Shown here piece after piece: positions 22,440 through 33,890 of a stretch of 64,000 nucleotides of DNA; the first letter of the stretch is position 1; every line of letters starts with the position of its first letter. The notes beneath the pieces are model-generated. The model had not been told where the DNA came from and made no database searches. It saw only the letters and a list, made by a program, of their open reading frames with translations. Both the position numbers and the translations under genes were made by a program. The DNA comes from Pollenia angustigena (taxonomy: Eukaryota > Arthropoda > Insecta > Diptera > Polleniidae). The DNA is taken from assembly GCA_930367215.1 (NCBI GenBank), contig OV884056.1, positions 280,222,067 to 280,286,066 on the forward strand, in the 5' to 3' direction.

Positions 22440-22830
22440 ATACAGTGCTTAAAGAAAAACTCGCTTAATTTTAGTCGATCTAACGATGTCCGTCCGTACG
22501 GCTGACTGGTTATCCATGTTAGCCTTGTACGCAAAGTATAGGTCGCAATTTTAAAGATAGATTTGGTACATAGTTTCTAATTGGCACCAGGACCAAGCCT
22601 ATTGAAAATGGAGAGAATCGGTTCATAATTTCATATTGTCCCCATACAAGCTTCTTTCCGAAGTAGAGTCTTCGTACCTATCAAGCATCTTATTATGATG
22701 GTATGTTTTAAGGTAAAATTTGGTCATACTACAAAATTTTATTTGAATCGGTCAATATTTCACCATATCACTCAAACAACTAATTCTCCCGCAAATGGCT
22801 TTTAATGCCATAACTTCCTTATAAATGCAA
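22440..22830 (-). repeat. F2 dispersed repeat fragment
   Basis: It shares ordered blocks with 25855-26500 and 61040-61492: GTCCGTCCG...GCTGACTGG, GCAAAGTA near GGTCGCAATTT, ACCAAGCCTATTGAAAATGG, CCCCATACAAGCTTCTTTCC and AATGCCATAACTTCCTTAT. By comparison with 36396-36690 it lies in minus orientation. No coding capacity. Confidence 0.7.
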
Positions 22831-23004
22831 TACAATATCTTTTACGATAGCTACTATGTCACGTCGAAATTTTGTACTGGAAGATTTAAAACTAGCCAAA
22901 GGTCCTATATAAACCCCCTTCCTAAAAGGCGATCAAATCTTATACAAAACTGTTACATGAATCTTAACATCTTTCTGTTTGTTTGTTGGCTTATAGACTC
23001 CTTA

Positions 23005-23140
23005 ACTACACGCATAGAAAAACATGTTTAAATATGGTCACCTCCAAAAAAACTATTTTTAACCATATTATTGTCTCCTACAACCATTTTATGGTTGAAT
23101 TTAGTCCTCCATCAAGAAACCACATTTTCTGTATCAATAC
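23005..23140. mobile_element. Short MITE, second copy
   Basis: It starts ACACGCATAGAAAAACATG, has the inner sequence AACCATATTATTGTC and AACCATTTTATGGTT, and matches the family at 20870 and 60362. The right end is unclear. Confidence 0.55.
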
Positions 23141-24213
23141 AGATTCTGAAAGGTGATAAAAATACCTTTCAAACAAGCCCAGATTGAGAAATCTACTATA
23201 ATTCTATCCGATTTAATGACGAATTTAATTAAATTATTCTATGTATTTATATATGGAAAAATATCTATTTTGAAATTTTGGGGGGCTCCAAACCCGACTA
23301 ATTTCTCAGAATCACCTATAGATTACGTTTTTGCTATACGCTTCATCAAAAAAAAAAATCGTTCCATTTAATTTGACCCGCTATAATGTACATATATATT
23401 TTTGTTTCCCTTTAATTTAATAATAGTTTGTATGTATATCAAACCTTATTGATAAAATGTTGTTTGTTATCCTCGCTGGATAACCTAATTTGCTTGTTAT
23501 CCAAAATAGGATAGATTGTTATCAAAATTTGTTATGTGAAGAAAGTATGTTTTTCTTAATTAACTGATTTTCTGTAAAGCTGGAAAAAGAGTATAATTTA
23601 TGTGGAATTTGGGGTTTTTTAAATTTGGAAAGATTTCTTTTTAAGTTTTGGTTAATTTTTCCAACCTTTTAAAAATTTAGTTATGCTTTTATGATATTTT
23701 GAAATTCCAAAATCTATTTGGACTTGTAACATTTTTAAACTTAAACTTTTTTTCTCTTATTTTCATATTTCCTGATGAATATATTTTTGTTAAATTAAAA
23801 AAAAATTTATTTTCTTGTTTTAAATCTGCAGTTTAACAACTTCCTTTTCAATATTTATAATCCAATATATCATAAAATAAAAGCATAAGCATTTAAAACG
23901 GTTATAAGTCAGTTATCAGTCATCTCTAACAACCTGAAACAACAAAATTGAACTAAAGAAGCAACTGAACAACTGAAAAACAAATAAACAAAGTTGCAAT
24001 AAAAATAAACAAAAAAAAAAAAAAAAGCCGACAGTAAAACAAGCAACACTGGGAATGAATATAAAACAAAACTTTACACATATGAATTGCAGTATAATAA
24101 AAGAGTTTATTGTTTATTTGAATAAATAAAAAATTTAAAATCTAACTTTTATTTTCAAAAAAATACCTCTTTTATAAAACTGTTTGTATTCCCAAGAAGC
24201 GCCAACACGTACA

Positions 24214-24393
24214 CAGTGAAATCTCTTATGAACGGAAAAAAAGAAGGAATCAAGGAATTGGGTTCGTTTAAGAGATCTGTCCTCTCAAAAGAACTTAAAG
24301 CTTTCATTAAAGATCACTAACGGGACCTTGTTACAGTGTCGGTTTAAAAGAAATGTCCGCTTAAGGAAGGAGTCTTTATAAGAGATTACACTG
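24214..24393. mobile_element. 180-bp pogo/Tigger-like MITE
   Basis: The ends CAGTGAAATCTCTTATGAAC and the near reverse complement TATAAGAGATTACACTG start and end in CAG/CTG, with TA to the right. The inner text (GGACCTTGTTACAGTGTCGG and CGTTTAAGAGATC) is the degenerate palindromic pattern usual for Tigger MITEs. Non-coding. Confidence 0.72.
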
Positions 24394-25769
24394 TATTGCA
24401 ATTGGTAATACATTTTTTAAGCAAAACGAATCTTTGAATAATTATCTCAAATACGAAAGAAATAACTGGCTTAAGTCATTGAAAATGAGTCTTTAAAATT
24501 CGTCTTATATAAACGATTTTGCACATACGATTATACTTTTTGCACACGTATGTTTGTAAATAATTAGCTTTAAAAAAAAAAAATGGTTACAAATTTTAAA
24601 CATTTATGAGAAAAACTCAAACTCTTCAGCAGAAATTTCATAAAAATAATACAAGATTAAATATGAATTGTAACCGACAAACAGGCCAACATTTTAAATG
24701 CTTCAAACAATGTGAAAGGCTAAAACAAAAACATCATAAAAATGAAACCAGCGGGATTTTAAATTATTAAACATTTAGACAACAACAATTATTTACTTTT
24801 TCTTTAAATATTTAGCTGGTTTTGTTATTTTTTTTTATTTTAATTAACGTTGTTATACAAACAATATATTTTTTAATGAAATTATTATACAAAATGCGTA
24901 AAAAATAGAGTTTATTTTTTTGAACAAACTATACAGAGCACCTAACGAGGAGTCATTTTCATTTATTTTGTTTATTTATAAAAAAAATAGTTTAACTAAA
25001 ATAATGAATTTTATAGTGGTCTATTAATTAAACGTATGTCAGACCATAATCCAAATTTGTAGTAAATGTTAACCCAGTTTTTTTTGTTTTAAAGCAAATG
25101 TCGAAAAATTTCGTTAGTCTTTATCTCTTTTTTGGCTCAAATTCAATAGCTGACATTAAACCATTAGAAATCTGCAAAAATATACAAATAACAACGCATG
25201 AAATTTCAACATTTGTTTATTAATTAAATAAACGTTAAAAAAACAACCTCTCTAAATGAATGCCAACCACTTAACTAACGCAAATCGCATGCTTTAAAGC
25301 CTTATTTCCATATTAACAAAACTTGGGAAGCAAAAAAAAAAAATGTAAAAATGGGGTCTTTAAAAGATGGTGCAGCAAAAAAAAAGGTTTTCTTTCTGAG
25401 AAAATTTTCGTAGTAGAAAATATTATTTGCAACGATCTTTAATGAAAGACACAAATTTTTAAATTTTTTAAACACGCAATGGTAAATCATTCAACAAAAA
25501 AAGTAGAAAAGTAGTTTGAAAAATGATTTAAAATGCTCTTAACACCTTTTTGACAAGACATCCCATTTGTCATAACAGGCAACTAAAAGCCATTATGTTT
25601 TTTTTTCAATTTTGGTTTGGTTGTTGTCTATAAACATACATCTTCTGTAAATTGAAAAGTTCAAAAAATTCTTTGTACATTCATATAAATTTTTTAAAAC
25701 TTTTTGCAACACTGTTTCCAATACAAAGAAAAATGCCAAAAAATATATAGATATAAATAATAAAGTAAA

Positions 25770-25843
25770 GTTTCCCGGTTGGCTTGTTGGTAGCGAGCTG
25801 GTCTATCAGTGTGAGAGTCGCTGGTTCGATTCCCGCCAAAGTT
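25770..25843 (+). other. tRNA-like SINE head
   Basis: It contains an A-box-like TTGGCTTGTTGGTAGCGAGC and a B box GGTTCGATTCCC at tRNA spacing, with partly matching outer stems. It resembles the heads of the SINEs at 8728 and 15023 but lacks their body, and runs directly into an F2 repeat. It is probably a SINE remnant, not a tRNA gene; I could not fold a proper anticodon arm. Confidence 0.6.
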
Positions 25844-25854
25844 AAGTTGGAATA

Positions 25855-26500
25855 TAATTATACCCACACCACAATAAAGAAGAGGACATTACGCGTTTGT
25901 GCTGATGTTTCTAGCACTTTAAATATTGTTCGTAGACCCACCTTTTAGTACACCGATCGACTAAGAATCACTTTTTGAATCAATATAATGTTGTCCGTCC
26001 GTCCAGCTGGCTGGCTGTTCATGTAAGCTTTGTGTGCAAAGTACCAGTCTTGGAGATAATTTGATGAAAGTTGGTACATAAATAGGTTCTAATTATCACA
26101 AGCCTTTAAAAAAAATGGTGAGAATCAGTCCATAATTTTTTACAGCACCACTACATACTTCTTTCCGGAATAGAGTCGTTGTGCCCATAAACTATCTTAT
26201 TAATACTTTCAAAAATAAAATATAAACAGTTTAACACTCGAAATTTTGCTGTTCAACACACATTTTTGAGGGACAAGGCGACGAATTTTGAAGCAACTTT
26301 TATTAACGATTAAGGTGATTATGTTGGTATTTAGATTTGGTCAAAACTTATTTCAATGCAACCTAAACCATCTTTCCAAATTTTTTGGAATCGGGTTTCG
26401 ACCATAGTTCCCAAACAAATACCGCTGAGGAAAATAGTTTTTAATACCATAACTTCCTTATTAATGTTGGTACTGCTATAACAATTAGAACCAATAACCT
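25855..26500 (-). repeat. F2 dispersed repeat
   Basis: In plus-strand order it shows ACCCACACCACAATA, then GCGTTTGTGCTGATGTTTCT, a CGATCGACTAAGAATCACTT block, GTCCGTCCGTCCAGCTGGCT and then CATACTTCTTTCCGGAAT. These are the reverse complement of the order at 36396-36690, so the copy is in minus orientation. It was fused to the tRNA-like head on its left. Non-coding. Confidence 0.75.
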
Positions 26501-26649
26501 TATCGATAGCTTATTTGTCATTACGATCATGATCTTGTGTTGCTAGGCCCTAAATTCAACATAGGTCACATATAAATCGACTCCCTAAAATCACTTAATG
26601 ACAAAAGAGATTAACGATATCTAAATAATATTTCGCACAAAAAAGTTAT

Positions 26650-27035
26650 AAACAAATTAAAGGCATGATCGATCAATGTAAATGGAGATGATCCGAAGCT
26701 TTTTGTAGCGGAAAATTGATGATTTAGACGTAGAGAATATGTGATTTCAACAAGATGGTTCCACTTGACACACAGCAAGAGAAACAATCGATCTTTTGAA
26801 AGGAAACTTCGAAAAACGCATTATTTCTCGTAGAGGAGGAGTGAATTGGCCACCACGATCGTGCTATTTGATTTCTTAAGACTAATTTTTTGTGGGGGTT
26901 TTTTTTTTAATCGAAAGTGTACAGCAATAATCCCACAACAATTCAAGAGCTCAAAAACAACATTAATAAGCAGATATCAACCATTAACAACAGTTTTTTG
27001 AAAAACGTGCTTGAGAATTTTGGTAAAAGATTGTG
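26650..27035 (+). pseudogene. Mariner-superfamily transposase relic
   Basis: The plus strand encodes the motif FQQDGST-HTARETIDLL, then FEKRIISRRGGVNWPPRSC and a LKNNINKQISTINN-like end, with stops and frameshifts in between (for example at the Cys position of the TCHTA motif). It matches the relics at 198-940 and, more closely, 40870-41095 (shared GAGAAACAATSGATCTTTTG at DNA level). Dead. Confidence 0.78.
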
Positions 27036-27299
27036 AGTCTGGCGACCCAGTAGGGGGGTTCACTTGACAGATATAATTTTGAATTTTTAACCAGGACCTA
27101 TTTGTTATGAGCTGAAATAACCCCCACATGAACCTTAACCTCATAACATAATTTTGTTCTGGAGGGTCCAAGATTGCCCGTGGGTCCCAAATAGTGTACA
27201 CTCTCAAAAATGTGTCTTTAAATACTGTGGTAGAAGTAATAAATAATAAAAAAAACATTAAGGTTTGTTGAGAATATCCTTTTTGAATAAATGCTTGTT

Positions 27300-27535
27300 T
27301 TTTAAATAAATGTCCATTTTGTTATAAATGTACTATTTGTACTAGAGGTATTTTTGTAATATAGGTACTATTTGTAAAAGAGAAACTTTGTGTAATTTTT
27401 GTTAAAAATTTACTTTTTGTAATAAAGGTACTTTTGGTATAAAAAAGTACTTTTTGAAAAAAAAGCAATTTTTGTAAAAAAGGTACTTTTTATAAGAAAT
27501 GTACTTTTTGTAAAAAACGTACTTTTTCATATAAT
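27300..27535. repeat. GTAC-centred imperfect minisatellite
   Basis: Repeats of about 18 bp with the shape GTACTTTTTGTAAAAAAG, each centred on GTAC between A and T runs, so each unit is nearly its own reverse complement. Related arrays lie at 29940-30430, 59750-60160, 60720-61010 and 61490-61745. No function is known to me. Confidence 0.75.
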
Positions 27536-28433
27536 TTTGTTTAATTTGATTTGAAAAACATATTTTAACTTAAATTGATATGCAAATAAATTGGTGAAAT
27601 TGGCCTTTAATGTTTTAAAGTTAAAAATCTAATGTGGACAAATTTTTTTTAAAGAAATTTACAGAAAGTCGCAAATTTGTCCAAACGCAAACCTTATAAA
27701 AGTTTTATCATATAATAACTAGCATTTATTTTTAAGGCTTTGCAAAAATTATTTTATAAATTTTTTTTTTAACTAATTTTCACTAGAAAAAAATATTATC
27801 ACTAATTTTCAACAAATATTATTAAAGTCATATTGAATAAACAAACAGTGCAGAATATGACTGTGATCTAGCTGAAGAGTGAGCTTGGGCTGTTTTGTGC
27901 ACTCATTTAATAATTTTGTGTACTAGAACTTGCGGTAATTTTTGGAACTAGTGGGGTCTTAACTTTCAGAACAATATAACAATTTAATTTTTAAATATTT
28001 AAATTTAACCTTATTTTACAGCTTTATACTATTTCACACTCGCGCACCACCTATCATAATGCAATTTAAGTAAAAACTGTCATAACTTAGGCACATTGCT
28101 CTTTTGTACTTGGTATTCACTTTTAAGCTGCAAATCGTTGCGAAGAAGTCAATATTTCATGGGCAATGTTAATTTTTGCTGCTGTTGCAATTTAATAACT
28201 GCTACAATTATCTGAACAACTTTTTAAAGTGACGAAAAAGTATAATTTTAGAACTCATTATTCGATTCTAACGTATTTTGTTGTTGCTAAATTCCGCAAA
28301 ATCTACTGTTTAACTACCAAATGTGACGAAGTAGTTCAAATTTCGTTGACAATCGAAAATTACTCTGCCAATTGCTTGGAGGGAACGCTGTATTTTTCTA
28401 AGTTAGTCAACGCAAATGACTTTAACAATCTAT

Positions 28434-28810
28434 ATATAAATCGGCTAAGGCAAAACAGTTAAGAACACTTTCCCCATCTGTATTTCAACCGATTTGACAA
28501 AATATAAAAAAAATATACACCATTTGAAAGGAATTTACTCACCGAAGTGCACAATATATATTTTATTAAAATCTGTTCAATAATTTCAGAGTTATAAGCG
28601 TTCAAAATTGCTACTAACACAAATGCAAAAAACACGAATAAAATTTTTTTTTCAATTATCAAATAATAAAAAATTAGGGAGATCGATTATTCTACATTTT
28701 TCAGAAACCGGTTTTCGAATATTTCGACTATATAAATCTTATGTATAAATCGGACCAGGCAAAACAGTTAAGAGCTTTTTCTTCCTTTGTTGGTCAACCG
28801 AACCTTTATG
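28434..28810. repeat. Direct repeat pair, about 310 bp apart
   Basis: The phrase GGCAAAACAGTTAAGA, preceded by TATAAATCGG and followed by a thymine-rich stretch and CAACCGA, occurs at about 28447 and again at about 28757. It is a diverged duplicated segment of an unknown element. Confidence 0.55.
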
Positions 28811-29182
28811 GGGAGAAAAAAGAGGAAATACGGGAAACTAAATTTCTTTCTTTTACTTTTCTGTGCTTCATGTGAAAATTTTTAAATTTTCTATAATATT
28901 GAACTAAGAAACATCCCAATAAAAAATTTTATCATTATAAAACTAAAAAATAACTGTATCAAAACATTCAGTGTGTAAGGCTGATCGTTACATATAACAA
29001 TTTTTATATGCGCTGAATAATGCGCTTTATGTGTCAAAAATGTATTGCTTCAAAGTGGGAACTCGCCATATAAAATTCATGTCTTCCGTAAGCGCAATGG
29101 TAAGCGAAACGCTTATGTTTCTCCCTTACAAACCTGCTTCCTTGGAAGCTCCATTTTTTATTGGGATAATATTATAGGTGAG

Positions 29183-29480
29183 GGTCCTGAGTGAATGATA
29201 ACCTATAAGATAAAAAATGTTGGTACTTTTTGTTTTTCATCTGAAACATTTTGAATTTTCGTTAATATTCGACCTATAAAGATAAAATTATACACTAAAC
29301 TGGGTGAATAAGAACATGTAAGGGGAGCTTTTTGATACTTTTTCGTTCAACAGCTGGTACTTTGATTAATTTCGTTAATATTTGACATAGAAACATAAAA
29401 TTAAACGTGCAACGGGCTGAGTGGATGACAATATATAAAGGAGACTTTTTGATACTTTTTGGTTTTTCAATTGGAATTTG
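29183..29480. repeat. Degenerate tandem repeat, about 115 bp
   Basis: Three successive units carry a GTGAATGATA-type start (29191, 29304 and 29421), then AGGGGAGCTTTTTGATACTT, then TTCGTTAATATT-GACATA and AAAATTA. The period is 113-117 bp and the units are clearly diverged. No frame. Confidence 0.65.
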
Positions 29481-29939
29481 TATATAGAACTTACAAAATT
29501 AAATTAACTCACGTAGAAGATAAAACATGAACCGGAGGTTGGTCCCTCGCCAAATCGATCCACTTCGAAAGAAAAAATAAATGCTAGAAACAAATAAATT
29601 CATATTCATATGTACAAATTTATGGTCGAATTTTGACCATTAGGCGAACACTAGTTAAAATAAATCAATTTAATCGATAAATTTAGCTTTTGGTTATTCG
29701 AAGATTTTTCTTATGTTAAGTTTATTGTTACTTATAATGTATTAATACAAACAAATTAATCCCTTATGTGCAATTTCATTGTTGTAAATAAATTTTGTTA
29801 GTTTTTTTTTATATATTGATGCGGTTTTTGTGTAAAATCAATCTTGCTTAGCCACTATTTAGCCAACCAATGTTTTACTATAAATTGAGCCATTTTTAGA
29901 ACTGAAGAGTTGGCATCACTGGTTGTAATAATAATTTTC

Positions 29940-30430
29940 GTTGTAAGGGTACCTTTTTTGTAATAAAGCAACTTTTTGTAATAATAAGTTTTTTACTTTT
30001 TGTACTTTTTGTTATAAAGGTTCTTCTTTACGTATTGGCAAAAGCTTTCGTAAAAAGTTACTTTTTTCTATGAAAGTATTTATTTGCTTTATTAATATTT
30101 TTCCTAAAAAGGTACTTTCGGTAAGAACATTTTTTTAAGCGTATCATTTTGAAAAATCATACCTTTTTGTAAAAGAGTAATTTTTTTACAAATGTACTTT
30201 TGTAATGCAAAAAAACGTATTTTTTTTATAACGAGGTACCTTTTTGGTAATTATTTTCAAAATTATATTTTATAAAAAAATTACTTTTTAATAAAAAATT
30301 CTTTAACGTAAAAATATATTTTTTGTTAAAAGATAATATTTTGATAAAAGATACCTTTTTCTAAAAAGTACTATTCGTTTAAAAAACGGGTACTTTTTGG
30401 AAAAAAGTATTTTCAAAACGTACTTTTTTT
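29940..30430. repeat. GTAC-centred imperfect minisatellite, older array
   Basis: It holds many units such as AAAAAGGTACTTTCGG, GGTACCTTTTTGGTAA and AAAAAGTACTATTCG at roughly 17-20 bp steps. The array is more degraded than those near 60-61 kb. It borders the MITE at 30530-31024. Confidence 0.7.
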
Positions 30431-30529
30431 GCAAAAAGAAGAGAGATTTAAGTAAAAGAGAAGTTAAAAAAAGAAAAATGTTTGTTTAGAGATAAAAAAA
30501 AAACGGCAAACAAATTTTAAGAAGATATT

Positions 30530-31024
30530 CACCCCTATCGCAAACAACTAGTCCCATGAAAATATTCCCATATTTTTTTATTGCGTATTGTGAATGATTC
30601 CCATAATAAATTTTTTGGGAATGAATTCCCAAACTTAAAAAATTTGGCATCGCCAATGTTTACTCCCGCGAATATTTTTACTAAATAAATTCCCAACAAG
30701 TGTTGATGTGAACGAGAAGGGAACATGTAGATTTTAATTTGTATTCTAAAGTAGGACTAAATTAAATTACTTTTTCCTTTTATTGAAGGAGTGTTCTTAA
30801 AGAAAATGATGATAAACACTATTCATTATTTATTATATATTTTTCTTTCACAATACAAGCACTGACAAGTTACTCACAATAGAGACTATTGTTTACAAAC
30901 CACTGACAAATATTTCACAACAGAAATTTTTACTCCCTAAGTATTTGCGATGCCGATTTGTTGGGGATGGGAATTTAGGTTTGATCCCATATATCATATT
31001 CCCATAACATTCGCGATAGGGGTG
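30530..31024. mobile_element. 495-bp MITE with CACCCCTATCGC ends
   Basis: The ends CACCCCTATCGC and GCGATAGGGGTG are an exact inverted pair. The inverted similarity extends for over 40 bp (ATGGGAATAT on both arms). ATT flanks both sides (30527-30529 and 31025-31027), a 3-bp target duplication. Non-coding. A PIF/Harbinger-like origin is possible. Confidence 0.82.
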
Positions 31025-31027
31025 ATT

Positions 31028-32970
31028 AAGTATTTGAAAAATCTTATTTATGTTTTTTTTTTCAAAAAGTATAACAAACACAATCCTTAATTTTCATATT
31101 CGTACAGATGATTGAGTAAAACCAAGATCGTTCCAAAACTTTTGCTAAGAATTTATTTTTTTTTTATTTTTAAATTTTTTCCTTAAAAAAAAACAAAAAT
31201 AAAAATAACTTAAGACACAAATTTTAATGAAATGCATAAACCAAGTTCGTTTCTTAACTCTTTTGTTTTCCATTTGAAAAGTTACATAGAAACTGTGTAA
31301 TTCTTAAGTACTTCTTAAAAAACACCTAATAGAATTTGAAAAGCAACACGTAATTCTTATTTTGTTTTGGCTTTTAAACTTAACAACTGCAACAACAACA
31401 ATAACAACTAAAAAAGCCTTAAGATGCTGTTCATGTACACAAAGACTTTGCGTTTTAGACATTATTTATTTATTTTTTCACATTTTGTTACACATACCAA
31501 ACACATTTTGTGTATGTTTTATTACTTACTTAAATAAGAAACTCCGTTTACGCGACAAAAATCTTAAGTATATTTAGCAAGTGTTAAAGATTTATCTTTT
31601 TTATATACATTTTTATTGTGACTGTCAGTCTAAAGAAAAAAAAAAACAAAAACAAATAAAAAAAAAATTAAAGAAAACAGTTTTAAGCTGTAGCGGTTTT
31701 TAGAGTACAAGTAAGTGCAGCATTAGTTGGCAATTAGTCATAAGTGACTCTATTTAAATACTGTGTACGGTCAACTAGCAAACATTTTAAAATATTTTGT
31801 TTTTTTTTAAGGTAAATTGAAGTTGAATTTTCTTGGAAATTTACATAGTAAAAAGCTTTTGAGTTTTTTATTGTGCTTGGAACGCACTTTGGCGAACGTG
31901 TTAAGTCAAGTTTTTGCTTAGAAGAGTGTTAGGTTTTTTAATTTACACGACACATTAAGATAAGGAACAATTTTGAAAAAAGAATTTGATAAATTAAAAA
32001 GTGTGTGCGTTTTTTTAACGAAGAATTGCTAAGAGAAATTTAGGAAAATAATTTTTAACACACAAGTCATAGGAAAAGACTTTGATGTTGTAAAAGTGAA
32101 ATAAGTTTTAAACCTTTTTGCATGGCAAATTATTGATATGCACATACACGTATATCTTTTGGTAGTAATAAACCTTTTTTTCCATTTTTTTGTTTTTAAA
32201 ATTAGAAAACACTTTCAAAACGGAGTCTCAATTAAGTACGTATTTGAATTCGGCGGTAAAAAATATGTGTTTTAAGGGGTTTATAGTCAAAATTAAAAAT
32301 CTTTTGAAGTTAACTAACTAACTTGTTTAACATTTGAGAAAAATAACTACAAAACAAAAGAGTTAGGAAATAAACTTGATTTTGTTTGGAAAATATCAGG
32401 TATGTGTCCTAAATCTTATGTTTCTCTTAAGATTTTTTTTAACTTGTGACCTTTTACTTATTACAATAATAGCAAGAATTTTGATTTCCTATGCGTAGTA
32501 CAGAGAAAAAAGTTAACAACAAAAAATGTGAAAACCATAGTCGATCCCATCGGCCTTGTTACCTCTCTTGCAAAGTTTTAAGGTCCTGTGAAACCGCTTG
32601 CCTTGTTTCTTGCTATAAAAACAACGATCCTCTGGGAATTAGTGAAGATGACAATGGAGGTAGTGCACTACGATGGAAATATTTTGGATATTCTTCTTTT
32701 AATTAGTTTTTTGTTGATGAGCAATGGGAACTTAACCATATCTGTTGGCATTATGTAAGAGGACACACTTAAGGCTTCATTTAGAGCTGTCTATAAAGAT
32801 ACGCCATTCAGTTGGCTGGTATTAGCAAATAATCTTCTCAAGAAGCTTTGTGCCTCAAAACAAAAAAAAAAAAACATAATTTTCCAATAGAAATTTGTTG
32901 CTCTCTAGTACGATAGAGCGTCACGAAAGTGATGTTAAAAAAAACCAATAAGTAATTCAAAATTCTTACC
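31028..32970. other. AT-rich intron, nothing recognised
   Basis: No inverted ends, coding frame or RNA gene is supported here. The 71-codon frame at 32491-32706 has several cysteines but no EGF spacing and no splice context for Ser (it is on the other strand). Confidence 0.5.
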
Positions 32971-32974
32971 CAGT

Positions 32975-33890
32975 CATTTAATTTTTTGCATGTTAGGACC
33001 TGCACTCAGGGAATAACCCATATAAATGAATTGCATTATGTTGGAACTTGAAAATATGTTATGGGCAGGAGGATAGAGGGAATAGTGCTTGTAGACCTTC
33101 GAATTGAACTTATTCATGCTGATAGTAAGAGAAAAGTTTGCAGCAGGAAAGTTGTTCCACATACGAACAGGCCGACCAAAAAAAAAAAAAAAAACCAGTT
33201 AACCCTGTAATGCGTTGTACGATGCACCGGCCAATCGATCACAAAAGTTTCGGCTCTTGAGAAAAAAAGTTTATTACTAACAAACGTACGAGTTTCGGCA
33301 ACCAGATTCCTAATTTCATCAGCAAACATAAAATATAACCAACATTGCGCCGGTTCAAGGGATTCAATGGAATTGGATACCCTACTGTCACCAATGAGAA
33401 TCTTCGCCCAAAAATAGACTTTGAAGTACCGGCCCACACATGAGAGTTTTGTCCCGGTCGGATGTAGGTGTTATAATAAGTAAGGAGATTTGATGGAGTG
33501 AAGTATCTCCAGTATCTCATAAAACCGAAGCACTTAAATAATTCTTTCCACACCTTGAATATTTGTTTTGTCCATCGAACATCACAATGTATTTTTATGC
33601 CCAGAACATCAAGAGATTCTGATTCCTCAATTTTTATACCATCCATATATACAGATGAGGCACCTTGATCCATCGCGCGTTTATGCGTCAGTATGCAACA
33701 CTGGGTCTTTCAGACATTAAAATCGATCATCTTCGCACGACCCCATTCCGAGATTTTATCAAGGTCTTGGCCCAGCATATCAATCATGCTTTACCTCTTA
33801 GCACATTGAATGCGCTTGGTCTTTTATCAAATGAATACTAATGGCAAAGGTTAATGTCATCTGTAAAAGGGTAGATAGAGTTGGAAGTTT
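32975..33890 (-). pseudogene. Non-LTR retrotransposon RT C-terminal fragment
   Basis: The minus strand carries the RT end of a non-LTR element, distinct from the other two. Near 33860 is a catalytic-box remnant FTDDINLCH. Then come an LGQDLDKISEWG segment and SESLDVLGIKI followed by RYFTPSNLLTYYNTYIRP with HVWAG. In a shifted frame follow LIGDSRVSNSIESLEPAQCW, AEIRNL-type, DWPVHRTTHYR and RVWNNFP-type blocks up to a YPPAHNIFSSS end near 33047. At least one stop (before KTQCCILTHK) and two frame shifts are present. The 5' part is missing. The clade is uncertain. Confidence 0.83.

Noticed and set aside
25770..25843. Functional tRNA gene
   Set aside because: A and B boxes are present, but the anticodon arm and acceptor stem do not fold convincingly and the sequence resembles SINE heads elsewhere in the window.
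28229..28462. 77-codon plus-strand frame
   Set aside because: No motif, and it overlaps a diverged direct repeat; it looks like chance.
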